A stretch of 64,000 bases of DNA, from positions 124,001 through 188,000 of the forward strand of contig CAJQMR010000006.1 in assembly GCA_905479495.1 (NCBI GenBank), in the 5' to 3' direction. The notes below the pieces were generated by a model. That model had not been told where the DNA came from. It saw only the letters and a program-made list of their open reading frames with translations, and did no database searches. The position numbers and the translations under genes were made by a program. Positions 23,928-32,304 of this stretch are shown here, piece after piece; the first letter of the stretch is position 1; each line of letters opens with the position of its first letter. This stretch comes from an uncultured Anaerolineae bacterium (GTDB lineage Bacteria > Chloroflexota > Anaerolineae > Promineifilales > Promineifilaceae).

Positions 23928-25544
23928 ATGAAATTATTTACCGTCAAACAAATGGTGGCCGCCGAAAAGACGGCCGATTCGCAGGGCAATAGCTATGCTC
24001 AAATGATGGAAACCGCTGGGCACAGTCTGGCTGAAGCGATCATCGAGCGCTATCCGGTGGAAGGTGCCAGCGTGCTGGTGCTGGTTGGCCCTGGCAACAA
24101 CGGTGGCGATGGCCTGGTCGCCGGGCGCTATTTGGCCGAAGCCGGAGCCGACGTTGCTTTCTACCTCTTCAAGCCGCGCGACCCCGCCAAAGACGAAAAC
24201 TACGCCAAAATTCAGCAGATGGGCCTTTTTGCCGTGGAAGCCAGCTTTGACCAACGCTTCCGCGTTTTGCGCACCCGGCTCAACATCACCGACATCCTCA
24301 TCGACGGCCTGCTGGGCACCGGCGTCACCCGCCCCATCACTGGCGATTTGGCTAAACTGATACAGCAAGCCGCTGCCGGTCTGGAAGAGCGCCGCGCTGA
24401 TCTGGTGGACTTGGCGCGTTCCGCACTGACGAACCTGACTGATTTTTCTGACAAGGTGACCCCTTCACCCGGTCACCCAGTCACAATTGCCGTAGACTGC
24501 CCCAGCGGCCTCAACTGCGACACCGGCGAACTCGATCCTCTTGCCTTGCCTGCTGATCTGACGGTAACGTTTGCCGGACCGAAGCGAGGTCATTTTATTT
24601 TTCCGGGGGCAACGGCCGTTGGCGAACTGGTGGTAGCCGACATCGGCATCACCCCAGAAATGGTAGCCGCTGTGCCGGTAGAAGTAGCCACGCCGGAATT
24701 GGCACGGGAACTGCTGCCGAAGCGACCTAAAGATGGCCACAAAGGCACCTTTGGCAAGCTGCTCATCGCTGCGGGCTGTGAACAGTATCGCGGTGCGCCG
24801 CTGCTGGCTGCCCGGGGTGCGTTCCGCGTTGGGGCTGGACTGGTGGCTCTTGCCGTGCCGACGACGCTGCGGCTGGGCATCTCTATTGCGCTACCGGAAG
24901 CGACGTATGCGGGAATTGAGGAAGAGGGAAGGTTAACGGCCGTTTCTGCCCAACACATTCACCAAACCGCTGCTAGCTACAAAGCCCTGCTCGTTGGTCC
25001 AGGCCTGGGCGACGCCGACGAGTTCATCTCTACCCTTTTTCCCGCTGACGGTGCTGCGCCAGACCTGCCTACGCTCATTGACGCCGATGGGTTGAACTGC
25101 CTGGCGCGACTGGACAATTGGTGGCAGCGGCTGCCTGCCAACTGTGTCCTCACGCCACACCCGGCGGAGATGGCCCGGTTGATGGGTATTTCTTTGGCTG
25201 AACTATTAGAGATGGATCGGATTGAAACGGCCGTAGCCCAGGCAAAAAAGTGGAACCATGTTGTGCTGCTCAAAGGGGCTTACACCGTAGTCGCCGCCCC
25301 GGATGGCCGGGTCACTGTGCTGCCTTTTGCCAATCCAGTACTGGCCGTGGGCGGCAGCGGCGACGTGCTCAGCGGCGTCATTGCCGCGCTGTTGGGGCAG
25401 GGACTATCCCCTTATAACGCCGCCCGACTAGGTGGCACGCTGCACGGGCTGGCTGGGGAACTTAGCGGCCAGAACCGAGGTTTACTCGCAGCAGAAATTG
25501 CCGATTTAGTGCCTAAAGCGGTTAATCTTTTGGCGAACCACTAA
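23928..25544 (+). CDS. nnr: Bifunctional NAD(P)H-hydrate epimerase / ADP-dependent dehydratase
   Basis: A repair enzyme that epimerises and dehydrates damaged NADHX/NADPHX, 539 residues. N-terminal YjeF_N/NnrE domain: VLVLVGPGNNGGDGLVAGRYL and DGLLGTGVTRP. C-terminal NnrD kinase-fold domain: HKGTFGKLLIAAG, LIDADGLNCL, LTPHPAEMARL and GGSGDVLSGVIAALLGQG. A stretch of about 30 residues before AVDCPSGLNC (around residues 155-185) is longer than usual. It contains codons from a GGTGACC/GGTCACC repeat like those seen between genes. The ATG at 23928 gives a normal N terminus but has no clear ribosome site. Confidence 0.93.
   Translation: MKLFTVKQMVAAEKTADSQGNSYAQMMETAGHSLAEAIIERYPVEGASVLVLVGPGNNGGDGLVAGRYLAEAGADVAFYLFKPRDPAKDENYAKIQQMGLFAVEASFDQRFRVLRTRLNITDILIDGLLGTGVTRPITGDLAKLIQQAAAGLEERRADLVDLARSALTNLTDFSDKVTPSPGHPVTIAVDCPSGLNCDTGELDPLALPADLTVTFAGPKRGHFIFPGATAVGELVVADIGITPEMVAAVPVEVATPELARELLPKRPKDGHKGTFGKLLIAAGCEQYRGAPLLAARGAFRVGAGLVALAVPTTLRLGISIALPEATYAGIEEEGRLTAVSAQHIHQTAASYKALLVGPGLGDADEFISTLFPADGAAPDLPTLIDADGLNCLARLDNWWQRLPANCVLTPHPAEMARLMGISLAELLEMDRIETAVAQAKKWNHVVLLKGAYTVVAAPDGRVTVLPFANPVLAVGGSGDVLSGVIAALLGQGLSPYNAARLGGTLHGLAGELSGQNRGLLAAEIADLVPKAVNLLANH
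24450..24485 (+). repeat. Intergenic-type word repeat inside the nnr gene
   Basis: The words GACAAGGTGACC, TTCACCCGGTCACC and CAGTCAC resemble the intergenic stretch TTACCTTGTCACCTTGTCAC at 17462-17481. It is in frame and encodes the extra DKVTPSPGHPVT residues. Confidence 0.5.
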
Positions 25545-25560
25545 AAGACAAGTTGTTTAT

Positions 25561-25615
25561 TAGCAGATTCCGCAGATTGAACTGGTTTTTTCTTCGTTCA
25601 ATCTGCGGAATCTTT
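25561..25615. repeat. CGCAGATT palindromic intergenic repeat / possible terminator
   Basis: GCAGATTCCGCAGATTGAAC faces GTTCAATCTGCGGAATC across a short T-rich loop between two convergent genes. The stem is near perfect, so it can also end transcription from both sides. Confidence 0.65.
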
Positions 25616-25650
25616 GCTTGTTTTGACTGTAATTTGTGAATGCGAGTTTG

Positions 25651-26280
25651 TTAGCCTTTGGGTGTAATGATTAACGGCCGTAACACATACCCAGTGTCGA
25701 GTCGTTGGGTGCAGGTAAGACACCGGCAGCATCCCCAAGGATCATCGTCCTCTGTTTGTCCCGGCGCTTTGGTAGCCTCAGGTTCCACAGTTGCCTTAGG
25801 TGCCTCTTCTTCCCCATCTTTCTCGGCTAGTTGTGGCCAGGTGGGCAGGTTTTCACCACCATTAGCTGAGGTGCAGCTCTCAGTGTATCGTATACTGCCA
25901 GCCGTAAGATCAGTTAAAATACGGTGCGCTGGTTCGTAAAATTTGTTGAAGTTTTCGATGCATTCTGCTTTGTTAACACCGGGTAAAAATTCTCCGTCTT
26001 TGACACATCTCAACCGAATTGGTTCCATCTGGCTGATGTTTTTATCCAGATTTTCTATCAACGTAGTACCCGTCGAATGCAGTTGCAAGCATTGGTCGCG
26101 GTTTTTGGGCTGTGGGGGGATCCACTGGCCGGAGCCTGGCCCGTTTTCACTGCTCATCCCTACCGCATTGGTTAGGTCGCTGTTGGATGCGTTCTCAAAC
26201 AGGGCGCAGCTGGTTAGCCCACCGGTTACCATGAAGAAAAAAAGAATTAACGTGCCAACAATATACCGTCGTTGTTGCAT
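25651..26280 (-). CDS. Lipoprotein of unknown function with Cys-rich C terminus
   Basis: A 209-residue exported protein. The signal peptide runs to a lipobox ending LTSC at about residue 25. The mature part has an acidic Pro/Glu/Ala-rich linker near 165-185. It ends with a Cys cluster WGCCRCLTCTQR, which could bind metal or form disulfides. Other single Cys residues (QCLQL, RCVKDG, ECIENF, SCTS) are spread evenly, suggesting a disulfide-bonded fold. The start at 26280 is preceded by GGAGGTAG. No family is recognised. It converges with the NAD(P)HX gene. Confidence 0.7.
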   Translation of the reverse strand: MQQRRYIVGTLILFFFMVTGGLTSCALFENASNSDLTNAVGMSSENGPGSGQWIPPQPKNRDQCLQLHSTGTTLIENLDKNISQMEPIRLRCVKDGEFLPGVNKAECIENFNKFYEPAHRILTDLTAGSIRYTESCTSANGGENLPTWPQLAEKDGEEEAPKATVEPEATKAPGQTEDDDPWGCCRCLTCTQRLDTGYVLRPLIITPKG

Positions 26281-26400
26281 TTGCTACCTCCTTATTAAGC
26301 AGCTCTGATAAATGATGACAATAAATTTTGCTCATTTATCGATCAGTCTAAGGAAGAAGCGATCAGAAATCGATCATTAACGGCGCGCGAGCTTTTTTCA

Positions 26401-26465
26401 AAAATGGAACACAGAGAAATCACAGAACTGCACCGGGAGAATAAAATCTGCGAAATCTGTGGATG
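26401..26465. repeat. ACAGAG/CTGCGAAATCTGTG intergenic repeat
   Basis: The words CACAGAGAAATCACAGA and TCTGCGAAATCTGTGGATG lie just downstream of the ABC-F gene. The latter is identical over most of its length to 16865-16883. Confidence 0.5.
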
Positions 26466-26468
26466 AAG

Positions 26469-28106
26469 TTACAACGTCAGCGCATGTTCGCCGTGGTACA
26501 GTTCACGGCGCAGTGTGGCAATATCTGGATCGTCCAGGTAAGCTTCCAGGCTCATCATCCGGTCGATGACGCCGCCGGGGGCAATTTCCACAATGCGGTT
26601 GGCGATGGTGTTGACAAATTCATAATCGTGCGAGGCAAACAACACGACTTCGGGGAATTTGGTCAGCCCTTTGTTCAGCGCCGTGATCGCTTCCAGGTCC
26701 AGGTGGTTGGTTGGCTCGTCTAGCATCAGTACGTTGGCCCCGCTAAGCATCATGCGCGAAAGCATACAGCGCACTTTTTCGCCGCCGGACAGCACCCGCG
26801 TGTTTTTCAGCGCTTCCTCACCAGAGAAGAGCATGCGTCCCAAAAAGCCGCGCAGGAATGTTTCGCTGTCATCGACGGTGGCGTATTGGCGCAGCCACTC
26901 GACGAGATTCAGATCAGTGTCGAAGTAGGCGCTGTTTTCTTTGGGGAAGTAGGACATGGTGATGGTGGTGCCCCATTCATAGCTGCCGTAATCTGGTTCT
27001 AGCTCACCTGCTAAAATGTCAAACAGGGTGGTTTTTACCAGGTCGTTGTCACCAATAAAGGCGATTTTATCGTTCTGGTTGACTTCCAAATTAAAGTTGC
27101 TGAGGGCAGGCTGGCCATCGACCGATTTGCTGAGGTTTCCCACGCGCAGAACCACTTTGCCACACGGCCGTTCCGGGTCAAACCCCACAAAGGGAAAGCG
27201 GCGGGTGCTGGCAGGCAGCTCATCCATCGTCAGCTTGTCGATGAGCTTTTTGCGGGAGGTCGCCTGCCTCGCTTTGGACACGTTGGCGCTAAAGCGACGT
27301 ACAAACTCTTCTAGTTCCTTGATTTTGTCCTCACGCTTCTTCTTCTCGTTTTTGCGCTGCTCCATCACCATCTGGCTGGATTCATACCAAAATTCATAGT
27401 TACCCACGTAGAGCTGAATCTTGCCAAAATCGATGTCGGCGATGTGGGTGCAGACGTTGTTGAGGAAGTGCCGATCATGGGAGACGACGATGACGGTATT
27501 GTTGAAGCGGAACAGAAAATCTTCCAGCCAGCGGATGGTGTCCAGGTCCAACTGGTTGGTCGGTTCATCCAGCAGCAAGATGTCGGGGTTGCCAAACATG
27601 GCTTGGGCCAACAGCACGCGCACCTTTTGTGTGCCTTCTAGATCGCGCATGTATCGTTCCAGCAGCGCTTCTTCGATGCCTAGACCCTTGAGCAGCGTCG
27701 CCGCTTCCGCTTCTGCTTCGTAGCCGTTGAGTTCGGCAAAAGTGGCTTCCAAATCAGCTGCGAGAATGCCATCTTCTTCAGAAAAGTCGGGCTTGGCGTA
27801 GATGGCGTCGCGCGCTTGCTGCACTTTGTACAACTGCTTGTGCCCCATGATGACGGTTTGCAGCACAGTATAGTCGTCAAAAGCGAATTGGTCCTGCTGC
27901 AAAACGGCAATCCGTTCGTTGGGATCGGTAATCACGTCCCCCCGGTTTGGTTCAATTTCACCGGCCAGCACCTTGAGGAAGGTGGATTTGCCCGCGCCGT
28001 TGGCCCCGATGAGGCCGTAACAGTTACCGGGCAGAAATTTTAGATTGACATCTTTAAAGAGCACCCGCTGACCAAAGGAGAGGGTGATATCGTTTGCAGC
28101 TAACAT
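26469..28106 (-). CDS. ABC-F family ATPase (YbiT-like)
   Basis: A soluble 545-residue protein with two ABC ATPase domains and no membrane part, the ABC-F type that acts on ribosomes (translation factor or antibiotic protection). First domain: GLIGANGAGKSTFLKVLAGE and LLLDEPTNQLDLDTIRWLEDFL. A charged linker near residues 245-300 (KNEKKKREDKIKELEEFVRR) is of the P-site tRNA interaction motif type. Second domain: FIGDNDLVKTTLFDIL, LSGGEKVRCMLSRMML and LMLDEPTNHLDLEA. The second Walker A reads GDNDLVKT and not GxNGxGKT, an unusual change that is typical of some YbiT-like proteins. The ATG at 28106 has AGGAAAA upstream. Confidence 0.9.
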   Translation of the reverse strand: MLAANDITLSFGQRVLFKDVNLKFLPGNCYGLIGANGAGKSTFLKVLAGEIEPNRGDVITDPNERIAVLQQDQFAFDDYTVLQTVIMGHKQLYKVQQARDAIYAKPDFSEEDGILAADLEATFAELNGYEAEAEAATLLKGLGIEEALLERYMRDLEGTQKVRVLLAQAMFGNPDILLLDEPTNQLDLDTIRWLEDFLFRFNNTVIVVSHDRHFLNNVCTHIADIDFGKIQLYVGNYEFWYESSQMVMEQRKNEKKKREDKIKELEEFVRRFSANVSKARQATSRKKLIDKLTMDELPASTRRFPFVGFDPERPCGKVVLRVGNLSKSVDGQPALSNFNLEVNQNDKIAFIGDNDLVKTTLFDILAGELEPDYGSYEWGTTITMSYFPKENSAYFDTDLNLVEWLRQYATVDDSETFLRGFLGRMLFSGEEALKNTRVLSGGEKVRCMLSRMMLSGANVLMLDEPTNHLDLEAITALNKGLTKFPEVVLFASHDYEFVNTIANRIVEIAPGGVIDRMMSLEAYLDDPDIATLRRELYHGEHALTL

Positions 28107-28462
28107 AGCGTTTTCCTGTTTTAAGTTTTGTCACAGAGCGCACGGAGATTGGTGAGATTGATGTTCATTCTCAAAATTCTCGTTTTCTTCTGTGGCTTTA
28201 AATGGGGGAGTGGCCCCAACGGCCGTTTGCAAAAAAGACCGCGTGTTGTTGAAAAATGAACCTGAATCCTATCCTTTCTTGTCTGAATCGGCAATGATTA
28301 TGCTAAAATGTTAAAGTAAGTTTCAGGTGTGAATGTTAAGGTTTGCCGTTCACCAAAATCTAAAGTTGAAAACGGGCAAACCCTAAGGGCAATCACGAAT
28401 GGAACGAATGATTGGTTTGGGCCATTCGTGATGAAAAAGTTGTTTGTGACGAGGGTACTTTC
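28107..28462. other. Intergenic region with repeat and hairpin
   Basis: This 356-bp divergent gap holds a CACAGAGCGCACGGAGATT-type repeat (28131-28200), an ACGGCCGT copy at 28220 and a hairpin ATCACGAATGG (28392-28402) / CCATTCGTGAT (28422-28432). The hairpin is 30 bp before the next start and may be an operator or leader structure. Confidence 0.45.
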
Positions 28463-28831
28463 ATGGACGAGAAAATTCGGCAGGCGTTGGCCACGGACGA
28501 GGTAATTGACATAACGACGATGGGGCGCAAAAGCGGTCACCCTCAGCGGATTGAGATTTGGTTTAAGCAGGTAGACGGCCGTACCTACATCACCGGCACG
28601 CCCGGTCCGCGAGATTGGTACGCCAACCTGTTGGAAAATCCCCGCTTTATTTTCCACCTAAAACAGTCGGTACAGGCCGATTTGCCAGCCTGTGCCCGCT
28701 TTGTGCTTAATCCGGCTGAGCGGCTTGCCATTTTTAGCGATCCGGTGATGGCCTGGTATCACGAGCAGGTTGATTCAATCGATGAGTTAGTAACAGGGAG
28801 TCCGTTGATTGAGGTGATTTTTACGGAATGA
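28463..28831 (+). CDS. Deazaflavin/flavin-dependent nitroreductase-like protein (split-barrel)
   Basis: A 122-residue split beta-barrel protein. The pattern IDITTMGRKSGHPQRIEIWF, a following YITGTPGPRDWYANLLENP and FIFHLK fit the deazaflavin-dependent (DUF385-like) and related FMN-binding split-barrel proteins. These transfer hydride from F420H2 or FMN. Which cofactor applies here is not decided by the sequence. The ATG at 28463 follows GAGGG. The longer frame from 28412 would run through the hairpin. It sits 35 bp ahead of thiD, probably in one transcript. Confidence 0.72.
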   Translation: MDEKIRQALATDEVIDITTMGRKSGHPQRIEIWFKQVDGRTYITGTPGPRDWYANLLENPRFIFHLKQSVQADLPACARFVLNPAERLAIFSDPVMAWYHEQVDSIDELVTGSPLIEVIFTE

Positions 28832-28866
28832 GCAGGCGTGTCCCTAATTGAATCCAAATAAAAAAT

Positions 28867-29664
28867 ATGAACGAACCTGTTAAGTTGTTAACCATTGGCG
28901 GTTCAGACAGTGGCGGGGCAGCAGGCATTCAGGCGGATTTAAAAACGTGGACGGCGCTGGGGGGCTATGGTATGAGTGTGCTTACGGCCGTTACTGCGCA
29001 AAACAGCCTCACGGTAAAAGATGTTGCCTGGATGACACCGCGCTTTGTTCAATCCCAGCTAGAAGCCGTGCTGTCTGACTACGGTGCCGCCGCAGTGAAA
29101 ACCGGGTTTTTGGGCCGAGCCGAGTTAATTATTTCCGTTTCTGCCCTGCTGCAAAAATACAAACCGATTAACATCGTCATTGATCCGGTGCTGGTGAATC
29201 ATCGTCAGCAACCGATGTTCCCTGATGCGGTGCGCCAGCTCTATTTTTGCTATTTACTGCCGCTGGCCGATTTGGTGACACCCAACGTGACCGAAGCGGC
29301 CGTTTTGCTCAACACGTCTACCCTGGACAGCCACGGCAAAGTTCGCGGGGCCGCCGAATGGCTGCACAGGCGGGGTGCCCGCCAAGTCCTCATCAAAGGC
29401 TTTCGCGAGCCTGAAGAAGTGGTTGACATTCTGTTTGACGGCAGTACGTTTACCGAATTTCGTCAGCCGCTTATCAACACGCTAAATACGCATGGTTCTG
29501 GCGATGTTCTCTCAGCCGCAATTTGTGCCTATTTGGCCAGAGGTGATGACATGGAAACGGCCGTAGCCAAAGCCCAGCAGTTCACCCATCGTGCCATCCG
29601 GCGTGCTGCTAATTGGCGGCTGGGTGGCGGCCACGGCCCGTTGGCCCTCTTCAGTAAAAAGTGA
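28867..29664 (+). CDS. thiD: Hydroxymethylpyrimidine / phosphomethylpyrimidine kinase
   Basis: A thiamin biosynthesis kinase that phosphorylates HMP and HMP-P, 265 residues. Motifs of the ribokinase-like ThiD family are clear: TIGGSDSGGAAGIQADLKTW at the start, GGYGMSVLTAVTAQNS, DPVLVNHRQQPMF, LADLVTPNVTEAAVL and NTHGSGDVLSAAICAYLARG with the catalytic Asp. The usual DPVMV is DPVLV here. No other thiamin gene lies nearby and no TPP riboswitch is visible upstream. There is no strong ribosome site. The final codons run into an intergenic palindrome. Confidence 0.93.
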   Translation: MNEPVKLLTIGGSDSGGAAGIQADLKTWTALGGYGMSVLTAVTAQNSLTVKDVAWMTPRFVQSQLEAVLSDYGAAAVKTGFLGRAELIISVSALLQKYKPINIVIDPVLVNHRQQPMFPDAVRQLYFCYLLPLADLVTPNVTEAAVLLNTSTLDSHGKVRGAAEWLHRRGARQVLIKGFREPEEVVDILFDGSTFTEFRQPLINTLNTHGSGDVLSAAICAYLARGDDMETAVAKAQQFTHRAIRRAANWRLGGGHGPLALFSKK

Positions 29665-29712
29665 AACGTAAATAGCGCGTAAGTGAGCTTTTCACTTATC
29701 ACTTTCCACTCC
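29659..29712. repeat. Word-palindrome intergenic repeat (GTGA/TCAC type)
   Basis: AAGTGAAACGTAAAT and GTAAGTGAGC face TTTTCACTTATCACTTTCCAC. The left side overlaps the thiD stop codon. Confidence 0.5.
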
Positions 29713-29722
29713 CTCCCCTTTG

Positions 29723-29775
29723 TTGACGCGGTTTCAGAACTTTGCTAACATCAGGTACATTCAAAACGTTCTGAA
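29723..29775 (+). promoter_or_regulatory. Promoter and possible operator of the GbsR-like gene
   Basis: TTGACG (29723-29728) and TAACAT (29746-29751) are 17 bp apart. TTCAGAAC (29733-29740), inside the spacer, has an exact inverted copy GTTCTGAA at 29768-29775 downstream of the start point. This layout suggests self-repression by the regulator. Confidence 0.5.
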
Positions 29776-29789
29776 CGCAGGGGAAAACA

Positions 29790-30326
29790 ATGCATAAGAG
29801 TTTAACGGCCGTAAATGATAGTACCGTAGCAGGCTTGGGGCGATTGGCCCGCTTTTTTGGCTTCAGCGAAGTGATGGGGCGCCTCTATGGCACCTTGCTG
29901 ATGAGCCCGGAACCGCTCTCGTTGGACGACCTGGCTGATACGCTGCGCATCAGCAAAGGCTCGGTGAGCATGAATATGCGTGCCCTGGAGCGCTGGGGCA
30001 TGGCCAATGAGGTTTGGATGCGCGGCGAGCGCAAAAAATATTACCAGGCCGAATCTGACCTGTGGCAAGTGATCCGCAACGTGCTAGACAGCCGCGAGCG
30101 GCGCGAAGTGCAGGTGGCGCTGCAAGTGCTCAGCGAAAGCGTGGAAAAGCTGCAATCCGCTAACGAAAAGCTCAGCCCAGAAGAGCAGGAATTGGCCAAA
30201 TATTACCTGGAACGCATTGATGACCTGCAAGCGTTTTTTGAATTTGCCCAGATGGCGCTGGAAACAGTGCTGGGCGGCCAGGAAACCCTCGATTTTGAAT
30301 CTGTCACCAAAATAGAAATTGGTTGA
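29790..30326 (+). CDS. GbsR/MarR family transcriptional regulator
   Basis: A 178-residue winged-helix regulator. After a short start, residues 12-35 (RLARFFGFSEVMGRLYGTLL) and the HTH region 40-75 (LSLDDLADTLRISKGSVSMN, then MRALERWGM) match GbsR-type proteins. In Bacillus these respond to osmoprotectants, while others control efflux or lipid genes. A coiled helical C terminus for dimer formation follows (LQVLSESVEKLQSANEKL). AGGGGAAAACA precedes the ATG. Its promoter holds an inverted repeat that could be its own site. Target genes cannot be named. Confidence 0.85.
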   Translation: MHKSLTAVNDSTVAGLGRLARFFGFSEVMGRLYGTLLMSPEPLSLDDLADTLRISKGSVSMNMRALERWGMANEVWMRGERKKYYQAESDLWQVIRNVLDSRERREVQVALQVLSESVEKLQSANEKLSPEEQELAKYYLERIDDLQAFFEFAQMALETVLGGQETLDFESVTKIEIG

Positions 30327-30398
30327 TCGGAGACTGGAGATTGGTAAGCCAGAATCGGGGTTTCTCAATCTCCAATCTCTAATCACCAGTCTCGTTCT
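30327..30398. repeat. Word-palindrome intergenic repeat (GGAGA/TCTCC type)
   Basis: GGAGACTGGAGATTGG faces CAATCTCCAATCTC and CACCAGTCTC between two plus-strand genes. Likely also a terminator-like hairpin. Confidence 0.5.
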
Positions 30399-30404
30399 CA
30401 GCCT

Positions 30405-30929
30405 ATGAAAATTGCTGTTGGTTCCACTAATCCGGTAAAGGTTACGGCCGTTCGCCAAACCATCACACGTATCTGGCCCGAAGCCGAAATTGTGCCCATT
30501 GCCGTGCCCAGCGGCGTCAGCGACATGCCCATGACGGACGAGGAAACGCGCACCGGGGCGCACAATCGGGCCATTGCCGCCCGCGAGGCGCTGGATGCGG
30601 ACTTTGGCGTGGGGCTGGAAGGGGGTGTGCAGCCGGAACCGTTTGGCCTGACGCTGCACGGCTGGGTAGTGGTGGTGGATCGAAACGGCCGTACCGGCAT
30701 CGGTGGTGGCGGGCGGCTGCCCTTACCCGATCATATCGCTCAAAAAGTGTTGGCTGGCACCGAACTCGGCCACGTCATGGACGAGATTTTGGACGACCAC
30801 AACACCAAGCAAAAAGGCGGCGCGGTCGGAGCACTCACCAATGGCCTGGTGCTGCGTGGCGAGACCTTTGCCCTGGCCACGGCGTACGCGTTTGCGCCCT
30901 TCGTCTCGCCTGATCTTTATCACGAGTAG
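30405..30929 (+). CDS. yjjX: Inosine/xanthosine triphosphatase (YjjX family)
   Basis: A 174-residue house-cleaning enzyme predicted to hydrolyse non-canonical purine NTPs (ITP/XTP). The family start MKIAVGSTNPVKVTAVRQTI, the loop VSDMPMTDEETRTGAHNRA, DFGVGLEGGV and a late QKGGAVGALTNGLVLR are all present. Length is normal. The ATG at 30405 has no clear ribosome site. The stop is followed by a palindrome at 30937. Gene symbol assigned by family likeness. Confidence 0.88.
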   Translation: MKIAVGSTNPVKVTAVRQTITRIWPEAEIVPIAVPSGVSDMPMTDEETRTGAHNRAIAAREALDADFGVGLEGGVQPEPFGLTLHGWVVVVDRNGRTGIGGGGRLPLPDHIAQKVLAGTELGHVMDEILDDHNTKQKGGAVGALTNGLVLRGETFALATAYAFAPFVSPDLYHE

Positions 30930-30936
30930 GTTGAGA

Positions 30937-31019
30937 TTTTATAGGAAGGCACAAAGGGAGGAAGAAACAAAGACCTTTTTTCTCTTTGTTTCTCCGCTTC
31001 TTCGTTCCTTTGTATAAAA
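30937..31019. repeat. Word-palindrome intergenic repeat (CAAAG/CTTTG type)
   Basis: TTTTATAGGAAGGCACAAAG, then GGAGGAAGAAACAAAGA, face CTTTGTTTCTCCGCTTCTTC and GTTCCTTTGTATAAAA. The outer TTTTATA/TATAAAA ends are exact. Confidence 0.55.
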
Positions 31020-31029
31020 TTGATTCATG

Positions 31030-31058
31030 TTTACGGCCGTTTGATTACGGTTTACAAT
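31030..31058 (+). promoter_or_regulatory. Promoter TTTACG-N17-TACAAT for the nurA cassette
   Basis: TTTACG (31030-31035) and TACAAT (31053-31058) are 17 bp apart. The transcript would start at about 31065, next to the ATG at 31066, so the first gene would be read from a leaderless mRNA. An ACGGCCGT copy overlaps the -35 box. Confidence 0.45.
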
Positions 31059-31065
31059 AGCGCCC

Positions 31066-32286
31066 ATGACCCTGGAATATGAAAAATTACTGCCTCAAGT
31101 AAAAAAGATGGTTGATTCTGCACTGGCCCGGCAGAAAAAGCTTACTTCCCAACAAGAAAATATAACTGAGAAGCTGAATACACATGCGGAAGATCGAAAG
31201 GAACTTTATCGAACTTTGGATTTGGCTTTAGAGCGCACGGATAACAAGCTGTATGCGGCAAGGCCTCACCCAGCGTATGAACATGAGCCACTAAACAAAG
31301 GTGTAGCTTTTAGCCAAGATGCTTTGCCAGAAACGGCCGTAGTCGTTGGGGCGGATGGTTCCCAAATTATGCCGGACCGTCATGCCCCTTTTCTTTACTA
31401 CTTGATCAATATTGGAATCATCAAATATTATCACGGGACATCAATAGCCCCCGATATTTTCACCAAGCCAATTCTTCAATTTCCAGATGATAGTTTGGAT
31501 TCGAACGAGATGGTCTTCACTTCCGGTGAAGTGAGCGTCGCACGTGATTTGGAAGAGATTCGGACACTAAGTGACACTGTGTGCGAACAAAGTAATCAGA
31601 CCGAGGACTTGGTTTTAGGCTTGCTAGATCAAAGGTTGCTTTACCGGGGTGAGACACAGGTGGTATATGAGTGGCTAAAATCGCTTCAAAATGTAGAACA
31701 GTGCTATGAACGGAATAAATCTGCTAGCTTAGTTGGATTTATTACTAATCCGGGAACCAGCGTTGTTGTCAACATGCTAAGAACCCTTGATATCGATCGT
31801 ATTGATACTGAAACAGGCGAGTTTCTATTAGATCCAGACACACTTATACAGAGCAACATCGGTATTACAGATGCTACACTTTTTGCTGATTTACTTGAAC
31901 CAGGTCAACGAAGTACGGTATTTACAAACATTTCGGAGTTAAATACTAGGTTCGGTAATCGGGGACAAGAAATCTGTTTCTTTTATTTGAACGTTTCAAA
32001 AAATGCACGGGGAAGACAAATTTCACGTGTAGATATACCTTGTTGGCTAGCTAATGATGTAAATATTATAAATAAGATTCACGCTTTAGTGTATTCTCAA
32101 TGTAAATTTGAATACCCTTATGTATTAACTCGTGCAGATGAGATTGCGGTTATTTTGCAGCAGGATAGAGAATATTTTGAAAATATGATCGCTTTACAAA
32201 TGGGTCCTGATTTTGCGCTACGTCGTCATAGCCCTAAACAAATTGGCAAGTTTGATACTCGAAGCGGAACTTCAAAATTTGAGTGA
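31066..32286 (+). CDS. nurA: NurA-domain nuclease
   Basis: A 406-residue NurA-like 5'-3' nuclease, the usual partner of HerA in end resection or in HerA-based defence. After a helical N-terminal arm, VVVGADGSQI places the key Asp-Gly-Ser at residues 97-99. The C-terminal part YPYVLTRADEIAVI corresponds to the conserved YP..L..AH region. Here an Asp stands where archaeal NurA has His, as far as I recall. It is the first gene of a three-gene run ending with HerA. The DNA is more AT-rich than the neighbourhood, but ACGGCCGT copies are present. No ribosome site; probably leaderless. Confidence 0.82.
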   Translation: MTLEYEKLLPQVKKMVDSALARQKKLTSQQENITEKLNTHAEDRKELYRTLDLALERTDNKLYAARPHPAYEHEPLNKGVAFSQDALPETAVVVGADGSQIMPDRHAPFLYYLINIGIIKYYHGTSIAPDIFTKPILQFPDDSLDSNEMVFTSGEVSVARDLEEIRTLSDTVCEQSNQTEDLVLGLLDQRLLYRGETQVVYEWLKSLQNVEQCYERNKSASLVGFITNPGTSVVVNMLRTLDIDRIDTETGEFLLDPDTLIQSNIGITDATLFADLLEPGQRSTVFTNISELNTRFGNRGQEICFFYLNVSKNARGRQISRVDIPCWLANDVNIINKIHALVYSQCKFEYPYVLTRADEIAVILQQDREYFENMIALQMGPDFALRRHSPKQIGKFDTRSGTSKFE

Positions 32287-32304
32287 TTCAGGATAAGTGA
32301 ACTT

